Notes under the pieces: model-generated
What the model saw: only the letters and a program-made list of their open reading frames with translations
What the model was told of the DNA's origin: nothing
Databases searched by the model: none
From: Halomonas sp. SpR1
GTDB lineage: Bacteria; Pseudomonadota; Gammaproteobacteria; Pseudomonadales; Halomonadaceae
NCBI RefSeq assembly: GCF_031010175.1
Contig: NZ_JAUAMB010000014.1
Coordinates: forward strand, 56,217-120,216
DNA: 64,000 nucleotides
Direction: 5' to 3'
Position numbers and translations under genes: made by a program
Part shown: positions 49,665 through 59,529 of the stretch, in pieces
Position numbering within the stretch: the first letter of the stretch is position 1
How the letters are laid out: every line of letters begins with the position of its first letter

Positions 49665-49890
49665 AGTAGCGCGTGGTAAGCCTAAGGCGCACCCGCGGGA
49701 GCAGCGCGAAGCGGTGCCGGGGGTGGCTGCGGTGCCATCGGGCGTCGTTCCGACGCCTCCCGCGGGTGCCTCAAATGCTCGCTGAACTCGCGTTCTCGTT
49801 ACCACGCGCTACGGGATGGGCACAAAGCTGGATCGGTGGGTTTTGTAGCGCGTGGTACGCCTAAGGCGCACCCGCAGCGGTGCCGGGGTT
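49665..49890 (-). repeat. Long palindromic repeat, cluster H
   Basis: Full copy at 49665-49812 in the orientation of cluster D, and a shortened copy at 49845-49890 that jumps from GCACCCGCAG directly to the GGTGCCGGGG end. They lie in the gap between two convergent genes. TGTGCACACGTGATTTA before the first copy is the conserved flank also seen in cluster D. Confidence 0.88.
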
Positions 49891-49910
49891 TGGGTAATCA
49901 TCAGCGGGCA

Positions 49911-49930
49911 AAAGCGCCGTCTGGCGGCGC
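49911..49930 (-). terminator. Terminator of rsd
   Basis: GCGCCG and CGGCGC pair around a 5-base loop, with TTTT following on the minus strand, 15 bases past the rsd stop codon. Confidence 0.75.
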
Positions 49931-49945
49931 CTGTTTCATAAGGTC

Positions 49946-50434
49946 TTAAGCGGGGGCTTTGGTGTGCTGCGGGCTGTGGGCAGCGTGTAGACGCGCAATC
50001 AACTGGTCTTCCAGCGCGAAACGTTCGGTAAGGCCGCGGGCTAAGCGGTCGATCCAGGCAGGCAGCCGGGCAATATTTTGTTCACAGCTGAGCGTGGAGC
50101 CAAAATCGGTATCAAACTCCAAGACCATCTCGGTGGACATTTCTAAACGCTCAAACAGTTTAGCAGCGATCGCCAGCGCGCTTTCATCCTCAAAGGCTTT
50201 CGCCTCTTCCGACAGCTGAGGATAAATCTCAAAGTGGCCCGCGCTGATGTAGTCCATTAACTTTTCACTGAAGGTATCGATAGGCGCTTTGCTCACTGCT
50301 TCCAGCTCAGCATCGCACGCTTCCTTTAGCTCGATAAAGCTAACTAATAGCTGACGACGTTGATCCAGCCAGCGGTCGATCAACGTGTGCACGCCACCCC
50401 AGCGCTCCAGGGCATTTTTGCAATCTTCGAGCAT
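49946..50434 (-). CDS. rsd: Anti-sigma-D factor Rsd (AlgQ-like)
   Basis: 162 aa, helical. VHTLIDRWLDQRRQLLVSF, MDYISAGHFEIYPQL and LTERFALEDQLI are the conserved segments of Rsd/AlgQ, which binds the housekeeping sigma factor in stationary phase. A GGAGAAA-like ribosome binding site precedes the ATG. Single gene with its own terminator. Confidence 0.88.
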   Translation of the reverse strand: MLEDCKNALERWGGVHTLIDRWLDQRRQLLVSFIELKEACDAELEAVSKAPIDTFSEKLMDYISAGHFEIYPQLSEEAKAFEDESALAIAAKLFERLEMSTEMVLEFDTDFGSTLSCEQNIARLPAWIDRLARGLTERFALEDQLIARLHAAHSPQHTKAPA

Positions 50435-50744
50435 GGGGTTTTCTCCTTAAACTCACCATTAACTGCTATTAATAACGACTATCAACCGCTCAAAACAGAG
50501 AACAGGCTTAGAGTCGCGCCTCTCACTACCTCTGTCAATCCCAGCGAGTACGGTTTCCATGGTACTAAAAGTTCACTGCCCATAACGCTTTCATCTATGC
50601 CTGGTGACCAGCGTTCTCAAGCGGCTGATGTCGCCGTATTTTTACCTCTTTTATGCTCTCATCTTAGGGGCACCATTGCGAGCGCAGCAGCATGCAGCTC
50701 GTTACACGCTTGCCCATACATTAGAAAAAACAGGGTGGAAAATC

Positions 50745-50783
50745 TTGCCAGAAAAATAGTTTAAGCTTAAAAAGTTTATACTT
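50745..50783 (+). promoter_or_regulatory. Putative promoter/operator of the aromatic-CoA operon
   Basis: In the 413-base gap before the operon, the perfect palindrome TTTAAGCTTAAA (50760-50771) is followed at once by AAGTTTATACTT (50772-50783). TTGCCA at 50745-50750 lies 17 bases before TAAAAA and could be a -35/-10 pair overlapping the palindrome. Such AT-rich palindromes over a promoter are typical MarR operators, and the operon encodes a MarR protein. The rest of the gap shows nothing recognisable. Confidence 0.45.
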
Positions 50784-50847
50784 GAATTTTATTAATCCCT
50801 CTCCTATCTTCAGAAAAGAGCCTGCTTTCCTGTGGAGGAGAAGAAGA

Positions 50848-53133
50848 ATGAGAATTGCCTGCCTGGGTGGAGGGCCTGCCGGCCTCTATTTCGCGATCAG
50901 TATGAAACTGCAGGATCCTTCCCATGACATTGTGGTGATCGAACGCAACCGTGCGGACGATACCTTCGGGTGGGGCGTGGTGCTGTCAGACGAAACGCTG
51001 GACAACCTCGCAGCGAATGACCCGATCAGTGCAGAGCGCATTCGTGAACATTTCGCTTACTGGGATGACATTGCAGTCGTTCATAAAGGCGTAAAAACGG
51101 TCTCTACCGGCCACGGTTTTTGCGGCATTGGCCGTCGCCAACTGCTGATCCTGCTCCAAGAGCGTGCTCGCGAGCTGGGCGTTGAAATGCGTTTTGAAAC
51201 CGATATAACGGAAGCCTCCATTGAGCAGTACCGGCAAGAATATGACCTGGTACTGGCCGCCGACGGCCTTAACTCCCGCACCCGTCAGACCTATGCTGAA
51301 CACTTCAAACCCGATATTGATGTCCGTGCGTGTAAGTTCGTTTGGCTTGGCACGCACCAGACCTTTAATGATGCCTTTACGTTTATTTTCGAACATACCG
51401 AACATGGCTGGGTGTGGGCCCACGCGTATCAATTTGATAAGGATACGGCGACCTTTATCGTCGAGTGCAGCGAGGCCACCTGGCAGGCGTTTGGCTTTGG
51501 CGAAATGAGCCAGCAGGAATCAATCGCAGTTTGCGAGCGCATCTTTGCCAAGCATCTCGATGGCCATGCACTGATGACAAACGCTAACCATATACGTGGT
51601 TCGGCGTGGATCAACTTCCCACGGGTACTCTGCGAGCGCTGGAGCTATGAGAATGTCGTGCTGATGGGCGATGCCGCAGCGACTGCCCACTTCTCGATTG
51701 GCTCGGGCTCCAAGCTCGCCCTGGAAAGCGCCATTGCGCTGGCAACCTATTTACACAGTGAAGGCAGCATGGAAGCTGCCGTCGCTCGCTACGAAGAAGA
51801 CCGCCGCTTTGAAGTGCTGCGCCTACAGTCAGCCGCGCGCAACTCCACCGAGTGGTTTGAGCAGGTGGAGCGCTACCTGGATCTTGACCCGGTGCAGTTC
51901 AACTACTCGTTATTGACCCGCTCCCAGCGCATCAGCCATGAGAACCTGCGAGTGCGCGACCCAGAGTGGCTGGAGAGCGCCGAGCGCTGGTTTCAAACCC
52001 AGGCGGGTAATCCTGGTAGCGCCCGGGCACCCATGTTTGCGCCCTACCAACTGCGCGATATGACGCTGGCAAATCGCGTGGTGGTCTCCCCTATGGCGCA
52101 GTACAAAGCCGTGGATGGCTGCCCTACCGATTGGCACTTTAGCCACTACGCCGAGCGGGCCAAAGGCGGCGCAGGCTTGGTGTATACCGAAATGACCTGT
52201 GTCAGCCCCACCGGGCGAATCACTCCCGGCTGCCCAGGGCTGTACGCCCCAGAGCACGAAGCAGCGTGGAAGCGGTTATGCGATTTTGTGCATACAGAAA
52301 CCAACGCCAAGCTATGCGCCCAACTTGGCCACTCCGGCCCCAAAGGCTCGACTCAACTAGGTTGGCAAGAGATGGACGCCCCCCTTGCCGAGGGCAACTG
52401 GCCAATACTATCAGCCTCTGCTCAACCTTGGTCTGCACGCAACCAGGTACCCAAGGCGATGGATCGCGATGATATGGAGCGGGTGCGCGACGAGTTCGTT
52501 CGCGCGGCGCAGATGGCCGTCCGTGCGGGCTTCGATATGATTGAGATTCACGCCGCCCACGGCTACCTGCTCTCATCCTTCATTACCCCCCTAACCAATC
52601 ACCGTGACGATGAGTATGGAGGCTCGCTGGACAACCGCTTGCGGTACCCGCTTGAAGTTATCAACGCCGTGCGCAGCGTTTGGCCTGCCCATAAACCGCT
52701 TTCAGTGCGTATTTCCGCCAACGACTGGTGCGGCGATGAAGGCATTACCCCCGACGATGCGGTAGAGATCGCCAAGCGGCTGCGGGAAGCAGAGGTGGAT
52801 ATTGTGGATGTCTCTGCCGGGCAAACCTCCACCCAGGCCAAACCGGTGTATGGACGTATGTTCCAAACGCCCTTCTCTGACCGGATCCGTAACGAAGCCT
52901 CGATTGCCACCATGGCGGTGGGCAATATCTATCAGGCTGACCATGTGAACTCGATTCTGATAGCCGGGCGCGCCGACTTAGTCTGCATCGCCCGCCCCCA
53001 TCTGGCTGACCCTTACTGGCTGCTGCACGTTGCCGCAGGCTTGGGTGATAGCGAGGTCGAGTGGCCTGCGCCCTACCGGGCAGGTGCCGATCAGCTACAG
53101 CGGTTGGCCGAACGTGGCGAGGGGTGGGTATGA
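50848..53133 (+). CDS. 2-aminobenzoyl-CoA monooxygenase/reductase type flavoenzyme (salicylyl-CoA 5-hydroxylase family)
   Basis: Two-domain flavoenzyme. The ATG at 50848 follows GGAGGAGAAG; an earlier ATG has no ribosome binding site and adds a basic stretch before the FAD fold. N-terminal half: class-A FAD monooxygenase with [12 protein letters not shown] (7-18), DG in AADGLNS and [19 protein letters not shown]-terminal half (from about 395): old-yellow-enzyme domain ([38 protein letters not shown]). This fusion is known as ACMR in aerobic anthranilate-CoA degradation, where it hydroxylates and reduces the ring of 2-aminobenzoyl-CoA. Salicylyl-CoA is a possible alternative substrate. Confidence 0.88.
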   Translation: MRIACLGGGPAGLYFAISMKLQDPSHDIVVIERNRADDTFGWGVVLSDETLDNLAANDPISAERIREHFAYWDDIAVVHKGVKTVSTGHGFCGIGRRQLLILLQERARELGVEMRFETDITEASIEQYRQEYDLVLAADGLNSRTRQTYAEHFKPDIDVRACKFVWLGTHQTFNDAFTFIFEHTEHGWVWAHAYQFDKDTATFIVECSEATWQAFGFGEMSQQESIAVCERIFAKHLDGHALMTNANHIRGSAWINFPRVLCERWSYENVVLMGDAAATAHFSIGSGSKLALESAIALATYLHSEGSMEAAVARYEEDRRFEVLRLQSAARNSTEWFEQVERYLDLDPVQFNYSLLTRSQRISHENLRVRDPEWLESAERWFQTQAGNPGSARAPMFAPYQLRDMTLANRVVVSPMAQYKAVDGCPTDWHFSHYAERAKGGAGLVYTEMTCVSPTGRITPGCPGLYAPEHEAAWKRLCDFVHTETNAKLCAQLGHSGPKGSTQLGWQEMDAPLAEGNWPILSASAQPWSARNQVPKAMDRDDMERVRDEFVRAAQMAVRAGFDMIEIHAAHGYLLSSFITPLTNHRDDEYGGSLDNRLRYPLEVINAVRSVWPAHKPLSVRISANDWCGDEGITPDDAVEIAKRLREAEVDIVDVSAGQTSTQAKPVYGRMFQTPFSDRIRNEASIATMAVGNIYQADHVNSILIAGRADLVCIARPHLADPYWLLHVAAGLGDSEVEWPAPYRAGADQLQRLAERGEGWV

Positions 53134-53873
53134 CGCAGCTCACAGACAAGCGCGTGGTGATTACCGGCGGTGGCAGCGGCATTGGTGCCGATATGGCCCT
53201 GGCCTTTGCCGAAGCAGGCGCCGAGGTCACGATTACCGGCCGCAGAGAGGTTGCCCTTCAAGCGATTGCAGATCAACACCGTCGCGTTGACTTCGCCGTG
53301 GTCGATGTGACCGATGAAGTCGCCATGGTGGCGCTATTCGAAAAAATTGGCAGGGTCGATATCGTCATCGCCAATGCCGGAGCGGCAGAGAGCGCGCCGT
53401 TTGCCAAAACCTCGTTTGAACAGTGGCAGCGAATGCTCAACGTTAATCTAAGCGGCGTGTTTCTAACCCTGCGCGAAGGCTTAAAGCAGTTGAACGACGG
53501 TGGGCGACTAATTGCCGTGGCCTCCACCGCAGGCCTAAAAGGCTACGCCTATGTAGGTGCTTACTGCGCGGCAAAACATGGCGTGGTGGGCTTGGTGCGT
53601 TCGCTGGCGGCTGAAACAGCCACACGCAATATCACCGTCAATGCGCTCTGCCCTGGGTTTACCGACACACCGCTACTCGCTGCTAGCGTCGACAATATTG
53701 TGGCTAAAACGGGTCAATCGGCCGAACAGGCCACTTCCCACTTCGAATCCACCAACCCCACCGGGCGCTTAGTCACTCCTGCGGAAGTCACCGCCACCGC
53801 ACTCTGGTTATGCGGCCCTAACAGCGGCGCGATAAATGGACAGGCGATCTCAATCTCAGGAGGAGAGGTATGA
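53130..53873 (+). CDS. Short-chain dehydrogenase/reductase of the aromatic-CoA operon
   Basis: 247 aa from the ATG overlapping the preceding stop (ATGA) with a strong GAGGGG site; longer upstream starts are artefacts. Cofactor motif TGGGSGIG (12-19), NAG (82-84), and catalytic S132, Y145, K149. In this pathway a 3-hydroxyacyl-CoA or ring-alcohol dehydrogenase would be expected. The exact step is inferred. Confidence 0.88.
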   Translation: MTQLTDKRVVITGGGSGIGADMALAFAEAGAEVTITGRREVALQAIADQHRRVDFAVVDVTDEVAMVALFEKIGRVDIVIANAGAAESAPFAKTSFEQWQRMLNVNLSGVFLTLREGLKQLNDGGRLIAVASTAGLKGYAYVGAYCAAKHGVVGLVRSLAAETATRNITVNALCPGFTDTPLLAASVDNIVAKTGQSAEQATSHFESTNPTGRLVTPAEVTATALWLCGPNSGAINGQAISISGGEV

Positions 53874-54337
53874 CAGCCGAAGGCCTAGGAAAAAATAGCT
53901 TAAGCAAGGAGCGACTGCGCTTATGGCTGCGCATGCTGCGGGTTACCCGTCAGGTTGAGGCCGAACTACGCGAACGCCTGCGAACGGAGCACGACTCTAC
54001 ACTGCCCCGATTTGATGTCATGGCTGCGCTATATGCCGCTGAGGAGGGCCTGAAAATGAACGAGCTCTCCAAGCGGCTGCGGGTTTCCAACGGCAACGTC
54101 ACCGGCATTATTGATCGTCTGGTGGAGGATGGCGCCGTGGAGCGTATTGCCATTGAGGGCGACCGACGCGCTACGCGGGTCTGCCTGACCGTGGCTGGCA
54201 GAGACACCTTTAGAGGCATGGCCGTTGAGCATGAACGCTGGATCAATGCGCTATTCGAGGGGGTGAGCGAAGAGGACGCCCACCATATCGGCGAGTTGCT
54301 CCACCGCTTACCCGCTACTCCTAACGATGCCAATTAA
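53870..54337 (+). CDS. MarR family transcriptional regulator
   Basis: 155 aa winged-helix protein: FDVMAALYAAEEGLKMNELSKRLRVSNGNVTGIIDRLVEDGAVER is helix-turn-helix plus wing, followed by GDRRATRVCLT. It overlaps the SDR stop by 4 bases and lies inside the operon it probably controls. The likely ligand is an aryl-CoA thioester, as known for related regulators of CoA-dependent aromatic degradation, acting at the palindromes near 50760-50783. Confidence 0.88.
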   Translation: MTAEGLGKNSLSKERLRLWLRMLRVTRQVEAELRERLRTEHDSTLPRFDVMAALYAAEEGLKMNELSKRLRVSNGNVTGIIDRLVEDGAVERIAIEGDRRATRVCLTVAGRDTFRGMAVEHERWINALFEGVSEEDAHHIGELLHRLPATPNDAN

Positions 54338-54361
54338 TCACCGACAGGCGAGAACAATAAT

Positions 54362-55174
54362 ATGAAGAGTATGGCTGGCTTAACCCCCGAGCACTTTATC
54401 TGGGAGATGAGAGGCGGAGTCGCCGTTATTCGGCTCAATCGCCCGGAGCGCAAAAACCCGCTGACCTTCGAGAGCTACGCTGAGCTGCGCGACACCTTCC
54501 GTGATCTGGTGTATGCCTCGGATGTGCATGCGGTGGTGTTTACCTCCAACGGCGAGAACTTCTGCTCCGGCGGCGATGTGCATGAAATTATCGGCCCCTT
54601 GGTGGGCAAGGATATGAAAGGCCTACTCGAATTCACCCGCATGACCGGGGACCTGGTCAAGGCCATGCTCAACTGCGGCAAGCCGATTATTGCTGCCGTC
54701 GACGGCATCTGCGTAGGCGCAGGGGCGATTATCGCCATGTCCTCGGATATTCGCTTTGCCACCCCCCGCGCCAGCACGGCGTTTCTATTCACCCGGGTGG
54801 GCTTGGCGGGCTGTGATATGGGCGCCTGTGCAATGCTGCCGCGCATTATCGGCCAAGGCCGTGCAGCCGACCTGCTCTACAGCGGTCGCAGCATGAGTGC
54901 CGAGGAAGGTCTGCAGTGGGGCTTTTACAACCGAGTGGTCGAACCTGAAGCCCTGGAAGAAGATGCCATCGCCTACGCCACCCGGTTGGCTAACGGCCCC
55001 ACCTTTGCCCACAGCATTACCAAAACCCAGTTAAACCAGGAGTGGTCGATGAGCCTGGAACAGGCCATCGAATCAGAGGCCCAGGCCCAGGCGATCTGTA
55101 TGCAAACCAATGATTTTGCACGCGCCTACCACGCCTTTGTAGCCAAACAAAAACCTGAGTTTAAGGGGGACTGA
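54362..55174 (+). CDS. Enoyl-CoA hydratase/isomerase family protein
   Basis: 270-aa crotonase fold. Oxyanion-hole segments are [10 protein letters not shown] and [17 protein letters not shown]. The region where classical hydratases carry their catalytic glutamates reads [18 protein letters not shown], so the chemistry may be ring hydrolysis or hydration other than standard beta-oxidation. Its stop overlaps the start of the acyl-CoA dehydrogenase gene (TGATG). Confidence 0.87.
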   Translation: MKSMAGLTPEHFIWEMRGGVAVIRLNRPERKNPLTFESYAELRDTFRDLVYASDVHAVVFTSNGENFCSGGDVHEIIGPLVGKDMKGLLEFTRMTGDLVKAMLNCGKPIIAAVDGICVGAGAIIAMSSDIRFATPRASTAFLFTRVGLAGCDMGACAMLPRIIGQGRAADLLYSGRSMSAEEGLQWGFYNRVVEPEALEEDAIAYATRLANGPTFAHSITKTQLNQEWSMSLEQAIESEAQAQAICMQTNDFARAYHAFVAKQKPEFKGD

Positions 55175-56307
55175 TGAGCGACAAGAGTTTTCTAGCATGG
55201 CCCTTTTTTGAGGCCCAGCATCGCGAACTTTCCGAGCAACTTGAGGCGTGGTGCCGCGCAGAGCTACCCCGCGATCACAGCGATGTGGATGCCACCTGTA
55301 TTCAGCTTGTGCGCGATCTGGGTAAGGCAGGCTTTTTACAAGGCACGGCCGGTGAGCATATCGACGTGCGCAGCCTGTGCCTGATTCGTGAAACCCTTGC
55401 CCGCCATGACGGCCTGGCCGATTTCGCCTTTGCCATGCAGGGGCTGGGCACCGGCGCGATCAGCCTATACGGCAGTGACGAGCAGAAACAGTGGCTGGAC
55501 AAAACTCGCAGCGGTGAAGCGCTTTCGGCGTTTGCCCTCAGCGAGCCTCGCTCTGGCTCCGATGTGGCCCAACTGGATACCACCGCCGAGCGTGACGGCG
55601 ATAGCTACCGTTTGAATGGCGAGAAAACCTGGATCTCTAACGGCGGCATTGCCGACATCTATACAGTCTTCGCCCGCACCGGCGAAGGCCCAGGTGCCAA
55701 AGGACTGTCGGCCTTTTTGGTTCCTGCTGATACACCGGGGCTGGAAATTCGCGAACGCTTGGAGTCGGTGGCGCCCCACCCGCTAGCACGGCTGGGCTTT
55801 AACGATATGGTGCTACCTGCCAGCGCCTTGATCGGCCAGCCGGGCCAGGGCTTTCGGATTGCCATGTCCGTGTTAGACGTTTTCCGCTCCACGGTAGGCG
55901 CCGCGGCACTTGGCTTCGCCCGCCGGGCGCTGGAGGAGTCGCTGTCTCGCAGCCGCTCTCGTGAGCTGTTTGGCGCCACTCTTTCCGATCTGCAAATGGT
56001 GCAGGGTCACTTAGCCGATATGGCGTTGAATGTGGATGCCGCCGCCCTGCTGGTGTATCGCGCCGCCTGGACGAAAGATCAAGGCGCTGAACGGGTCACT
56101 CGCGAGGCAGCGATGGCCAAACTGTTTGCCACCGATCAGGCCCAGCAGGTGATTGATCAGGCAGTGCAGCTGCACGGCGGTGACGGCGTGCGCAAAGGCC
56201 ATATTATCGAGAGCCTCTACCGCGAAATCCGCGCGCTGCGCATTTACGAAGGCGCGTCAGACGTTCAGAAAGTAGTCATCGCCCGCAGCATGCTTGCGGA
56301 GGGGTAA
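55174..56307 (+). CDS. Acyl-CoA dehydrogenase family protein
   Basis: 377-aa FAD enzyme. [17 protein letters not shown] and [14 protein letters not shown] are the substrate/FAD loops, QLHGGDGV is the FAD-binding segment and the catalytic base is Glu359 in RIYEGAS. A role in the oxidation that follows ring reduction fits the operon. Last gene before a 307-base gap with a palindromic repeat. Confidence 0.9.
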   Translation: MSDKSFLAWPFFEAQHRELSEQLEAWCRAELPRDHSDVDATCIQLVRDLGKAGFLQGTAGEHIDVRSLCLIRETLARHDGLADFAFAMQGLGTGAISLYGSDEQKQWLDKTRSGEALSAFALSEPRSGSDVAQLDTTAERDGDSYRLNGEKTWISNGGIADIYTVFARTGEGPGAKGLSAFLVPADTPGLEIRERLESVAPHPLARLGFNDMVLPASALIGQPGQGFRIAMSVLDVFRSTVGAAALGFARRALEESLSRSRSRELFGATLSDLQMVQGHLADMALNVDAAALLVYRAAWTKDQGAERVTREAAMAKLFATDQAQQVIDQAVQLHGGDGVRKGHIIESLYREIRALRIYEGASDVQKVVIARSMLAEG

Positions 56308-56428
56308 ATAGCAAAAAGCCGTACCGTAGTATCCAAAACAATAAAACACAACGCCAGACACCGTATCCCTGCCCCAGGGCTAACACAGTTGGAAATGACT
56401 TCTTTGAAAACCTCCGTTAACGGGAGAA

Positions 56429-56519
56429 GAGAGCAGGTTGTAGCGAGGGTCTTTTGTCAGGGATGACAAAAGTAGCGCCCAAGGATGGGTTCACAGCGCC
56501 CTCGCGGAAACCTGCTCTC
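56429..56519. repeat. 91-bp multi-stem palindromic repeat
   Basis: Outer arms GAGAGCAGGTT/AACCTGCTCTC, second arms GCGAGGG/CCCTCGC, and an inner hairpin CTTTTGTCA/TGACAAAAG followed by AGTAGCGCCCAAGGATGGGTTC. A second, partial copy occurs at about 63823-63878. It lies between the acyl-CoA dehydrogenase and ligase genes; nothing else is visible in that 307-base gap. Confidence 0.85.
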
Positions 56520-56614
56520 GAAACCAAAGAGGTGCAGTTCGCCATCTGTGGAAGACCTGACTCCTATGCGTATCGGGCAGGAATAAACAACGACTCTAAA
56601 TACGGAGGTTGGTC

Positions 56615-58291
56615 ATGTACATCCAGTCGGCTCATGCTGATACTTTTGCGCGGGATAACCTGCCACCCATTGATAGTCAGCCTGAGTTTCTGCTTTCAGG
56701 CTACGATTACCCTGAGCGACTTAACGCGGGCGTTGAGCTTTGCGACCGGCTGCTCGACCAGGGCCATGGTGAACGTATTGCCCTAGCGGGCAACGGCCGA
56801 CGGCGAACGTACCAAGAACTTACCGAGTGGACCAACCGCCTCGCCCATGTGCTGGTGGAAGACCTGGGCGTCATTCCTGGCCAGCGAGTGCTGATTCGTT
56901 CGGCCAACAATCCGGCCATGGTGGCCTGCTGGCTGGCCGCCACCAAGGCAGGCGCTGTGGTCGTCAACACCATGCCGATGCTGCGCAGCAAAGAGCTTTG
57001 TCAGGTGATTGATAAAGCGGAAATTAGCCTCGCCCTCTGCGATACCCGACTGCTCGATGAGCTTGCCGAGTGCCAGGAGCAGAACCCGCTACTCAAGCGT
57101 ATTGTCGGCTTTGACGGCACCGCCAATCATGATGCGGAACTTGACCGCTTGGCACTCAGCAAACCCACCACCTTTGATGCCGTGGATACCGCCGCCGACG
57201 ATGTGGCGCTGCTTGGTTTTACCTCGGGTACTACCGGCTCGCCCAAAGCCACCATGCATTTTCACCGCGATCTGCTGGTGATTGCCGATGGCTACGCCAA
57301 GGAAGTGCTTCAGGTAACCCCGGAAGATGTATTCGTCGGTTCGCCCCCACTGGCGTTTACCTTTGGCCTGGGTGGGCTGGCGATCTTTCCGCTGCGCTTC
57401 GGCGCCACTGCCGTGCTGCTCGAACACGCCTCCCCGCCCAATATGATGGATATTATTCGCGAATATCAGGCCACGGTGGTGTTTACCGCCCCAACGGCAT
57501 ATCGCGCCATGCTCTCAGCGCCTACGCGTCATGAAGATTTAAGCAGCCTGCGCGTGGCGGTTTCCGCTGGCGAAACGTTGCCAGCACCGATTTATCACGA
57601 CTGGATCAAGCAAACCGGTACGCCCATCATCGACGGTATCGGCGCGACTGAAATGCTGCATATCTTTATCTCTAACCGTCTGGAGGATCATCGCCCCAGC
57701 TGCACCGGCAAACCGGTGACCGGTTACGAAGCACGAATCGTTGATGACGAGATGAATGATGTACCTCACGGCACGGTGGGTAAGCTTGCCGTGCGCGGCC
57801 CCACCGGCTGCCGCTACCTAGCCGATATGCGCCAGCAAAAGTATGTAAAGGCGGGCTGGAATATCACCGGCGATGCGTTTTATCAGGACGAAGAGGGTTA
57901 CTTCCACTTCGCTGCTCGCAATGACGACATGATTGTCTCGGCAGGCTATAACATTGCCGGCCCTGAAGTTGAAGCAGCACTGCTGGCTCACCCCGCCGTT
58001 AAAGAGTGTGCGGTGATTGGCGCGCCCAGTGAAGAGCGTGGGCAAATTGTCGAGGCTTTTGTTGTTCTAAACGATGGTTTTCAGCAAGATGAAGAGTGTC
58101 AGCAAATGTTGCAGGACTTCGTCAAACAGACGATCGCGCCCTATAAGTACCCTCGCTCCATACGTTTTATCGAGGCGCTACCAAAAACAACCACGGGTAA
58201 AGTTCAGCGTTTTAGGCTGAGCCAGGAGCATTATCCCAGCGCTGGCTCTGCTTGCTCTGGTGCCACATCAAAAAACGTACAACCCTCTTAG
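56615..58291 (+). CDS. Benzoate/2-aminobenzoate--CoA ligase family protein
   Basis: 558-aa AMP-forming acyl-CoA synthetase that activates the aromatic acid. The ATG at 56615 has CGGAGG upstream. The P-loop is FTSGTTGSPKATMHFHRD, the adenine motif IDGIGATEMLHIF, and the C-terminal catalytic lysine lies in PKTTTGKVQRFRL. Closest in style to benzoate-CoA ligases; the neighbouring ACMR-type enzyme argues for 2-aminobenzoate as substrate. Confidence 0.88.
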   Translation: MYIQSAHADTFARDNLPPIDSQPEFLLSGYDYPERLNAGVELCDRLLDQGHGERIALAGNGRRRTYQELTEWTNRLAHVLVEDLGVIPGQRVLIRSANNPAMVACWLAATKAGAVVVNTMPMLRSKELCQVIDKAEISLALCDTRLLDELAECQEQNPLLKRIVGFDGTANHDAELDRLALSKPTTFDAVDTAADDVALLGFTSGTTGSPKATMHFHRDLLVIADGYAKEVLQVTPEDVFVGSPPLAFTFGLGGLAIFPLRFGATAVLLEHASPPNMMDIIREYQATVVFTAPTAYRAMLSAPTRHEDLSSLRVAVSAGETLPAPIYHDWIKQTGTPIIDGIGATEMLHIFISNRLEDHRPSCTGKPVTGYEARIVDDEMNDVPHGTVGKLAVRGPTGCRYLADMRQQKYVKAGWNITGDAFYQDEEGYFHFAARNDDMIVSAGYNIAGPEVEAALLAHPAVKECAVIGAPSEERGQIVEAFVVLNDGFQQDEECQQMLQDFVKQTIAPYKYPRSIRFIEALPKTTTGKVQRFRLSQEHYPSAGSACSGATSKNVQPS

Positions 58292-58323
58292 CAATAAAAC
58301 GATTAAATAATGAGGAACTTGCT

Positions 58324-59466
58324 ATGAAACAGATTACTCGCTTAGGCCTTGGTTTACTGCTCTCTTCAAGCGTGCTGACGGCACATGCTGAAGAGGTCAA
58401 AATTGGCATGATCACTACGCTGTCAGGGGGTGGTTCGCACCTCGGTGTGGACGTTCGCGATGGCTTTATGCTCGCCCTTGAGCAGTCGGGCCGCGACGAT
58501 GTGGAGGTGCTGATTCAAGACGATGCCAACCGCCCGGATCTGGCCCGCAGCCTGGCCAATGAGTTTATGCAGCGCGATGAGGTGGACATCCTGACCGGCA
58601 TCATCTGGTCTAACCTGGCCATGGCAGTGGTGCCCTCCGTTACGCGCCAGGGCACCTTCTATCTCTCACCCAATGCAGGCCCTTCCGATTTGGCCGGGCG
58701 CATGTGCCATGAAAACTACTTCAACGTGGCGTATCAAAACGACAATCTGCACGGCGCCATGGGCGCGTACATGCGTGAACAGGGCTACGAGCGGCCGATT
58801 ATCATGGCGCCCAACTACCCCGCAGGCACCGATGCATTAGCGGGTTTCAAGCACCTTTATGAAGGTGAGGTCGTTGGCGAACTTTATACCCAAATGGGCC
58901 AAACCGACTACGCCGCTGAAATTGCCCAGATTCGTGATAGCGATGCCGACAGTCTTTTCTTCTTCCTGCCCGGTGGGATGGGTATCTCGTTTATGAAGCA
59001 GTGGGAGAGCTCCGGCGTTGATATGCCGATCTTTGGCGCCGCCTTCTCGTTTGATGAAATTCTTATCAAGGCCGTTGGCAGTGCCGCCATTGGTGCACGC
59101 AATACCTCGCTGTGGGCTTATGATCTCGAAAACGAAGCGAATGACCGCTTTGTCGAGGGCTTCCAAGCCGCCTATGACCGCATGCCCACCCTTTACGCGG
59201 CGCAGGGCTACGACACCGCCAACCTGATTCTTAGTGCCCTCGACGTTGCCCACCCCGATGATCAAGACGCCTTCCGCGAAGCGCTGCGTGCAGCCGACTT
59301 TGACAGCGTGCGCGGTGAATTCCGCTTTGGCCCTAACCACCACCCTATTCAGGACATCTACGTACGTGAAGTCGTGGAGGGTGACGATGGCGAGCCCACC
59401 AATCGCCTGCTTGGTATCGCGGTGGAAGATATCCAGGACATCTATTTTGAGCAGTGCCAGATGTAA
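58324..59466 (+). CDS. ABC transporter substrate-binding protein (branched-chain/aromatic type)
   Basis: 380 aa from the ATG at 58324 (GAGGA upstream). Signal peptide cleaved near AHA-EEVKIG. VKIGMITTLSGGGSHLGVDVRDGF opens the periplasmic-binding fold type I. Two of the visible cysteines (CHENYF, EQCQM) could form a disulfide. In this context it should bind anthranilate or a related aromatic acid rather than leucine. A strong hairpin follows the gene. Confidence 0.9.
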   Translation: MKQITRLGLGLLLSSSVLTAHAEEVKIGMITTLSGGGSHLGVDVRDGFMLALEQSGRDDVEVLIQDDANRPDLARSLANEFMQRDEVDILTGIIWSNLAMAVVPSVTRQGTFYLSPNAGPSDLAGRMCHENYFNVAYQNDNLHGAMGAYMREQGYERPIIMAPNYPAGTDALAGFKHLYEGEVVGELYTQMGQTDYAAEIAQIRDSDADSLFFFLPGGMGISFMKQWESSGVDMPIFGAAFSFDEILIKAVGSAAIGARNTSLWAYDLENEANDRFVEGFQAAYDRMPTLYAAQGYDTANLILSALDVAHPDDQDAFREALRAADFDSVRGEFRFGPNHHPIQDIYVREVVEGDDGEPTNRLLGIAVEDIQDIYFEQCQM

Positions 59467-59475
59467 TATCGCCGT

Positions 59476-59500
59476 GGCTGGGTGTCATCACCCAGCCTTT
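59476..59500 (+). terminator. Attenuating hairpin after the binding-protein gene
   Basis: GGCTGGGTG and CACCCAGCC pair around TCAT, followed by TTTGCTTT. Located between the binding protein and the permease genes, it would let the binding protein be made in excess over the membrane subunits. Confidence 0.75.
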
Positions 59501-59529
59501 GCTTTCTTCCTTTGTTAAGGATGCCTAAC

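Noticed and set aside
50360..50764. 134-codon plus-strand frame across the rsd start
   Set aside because: No ribosome binding site, no recognisable domain and it overlaps the 5' end of rsd.
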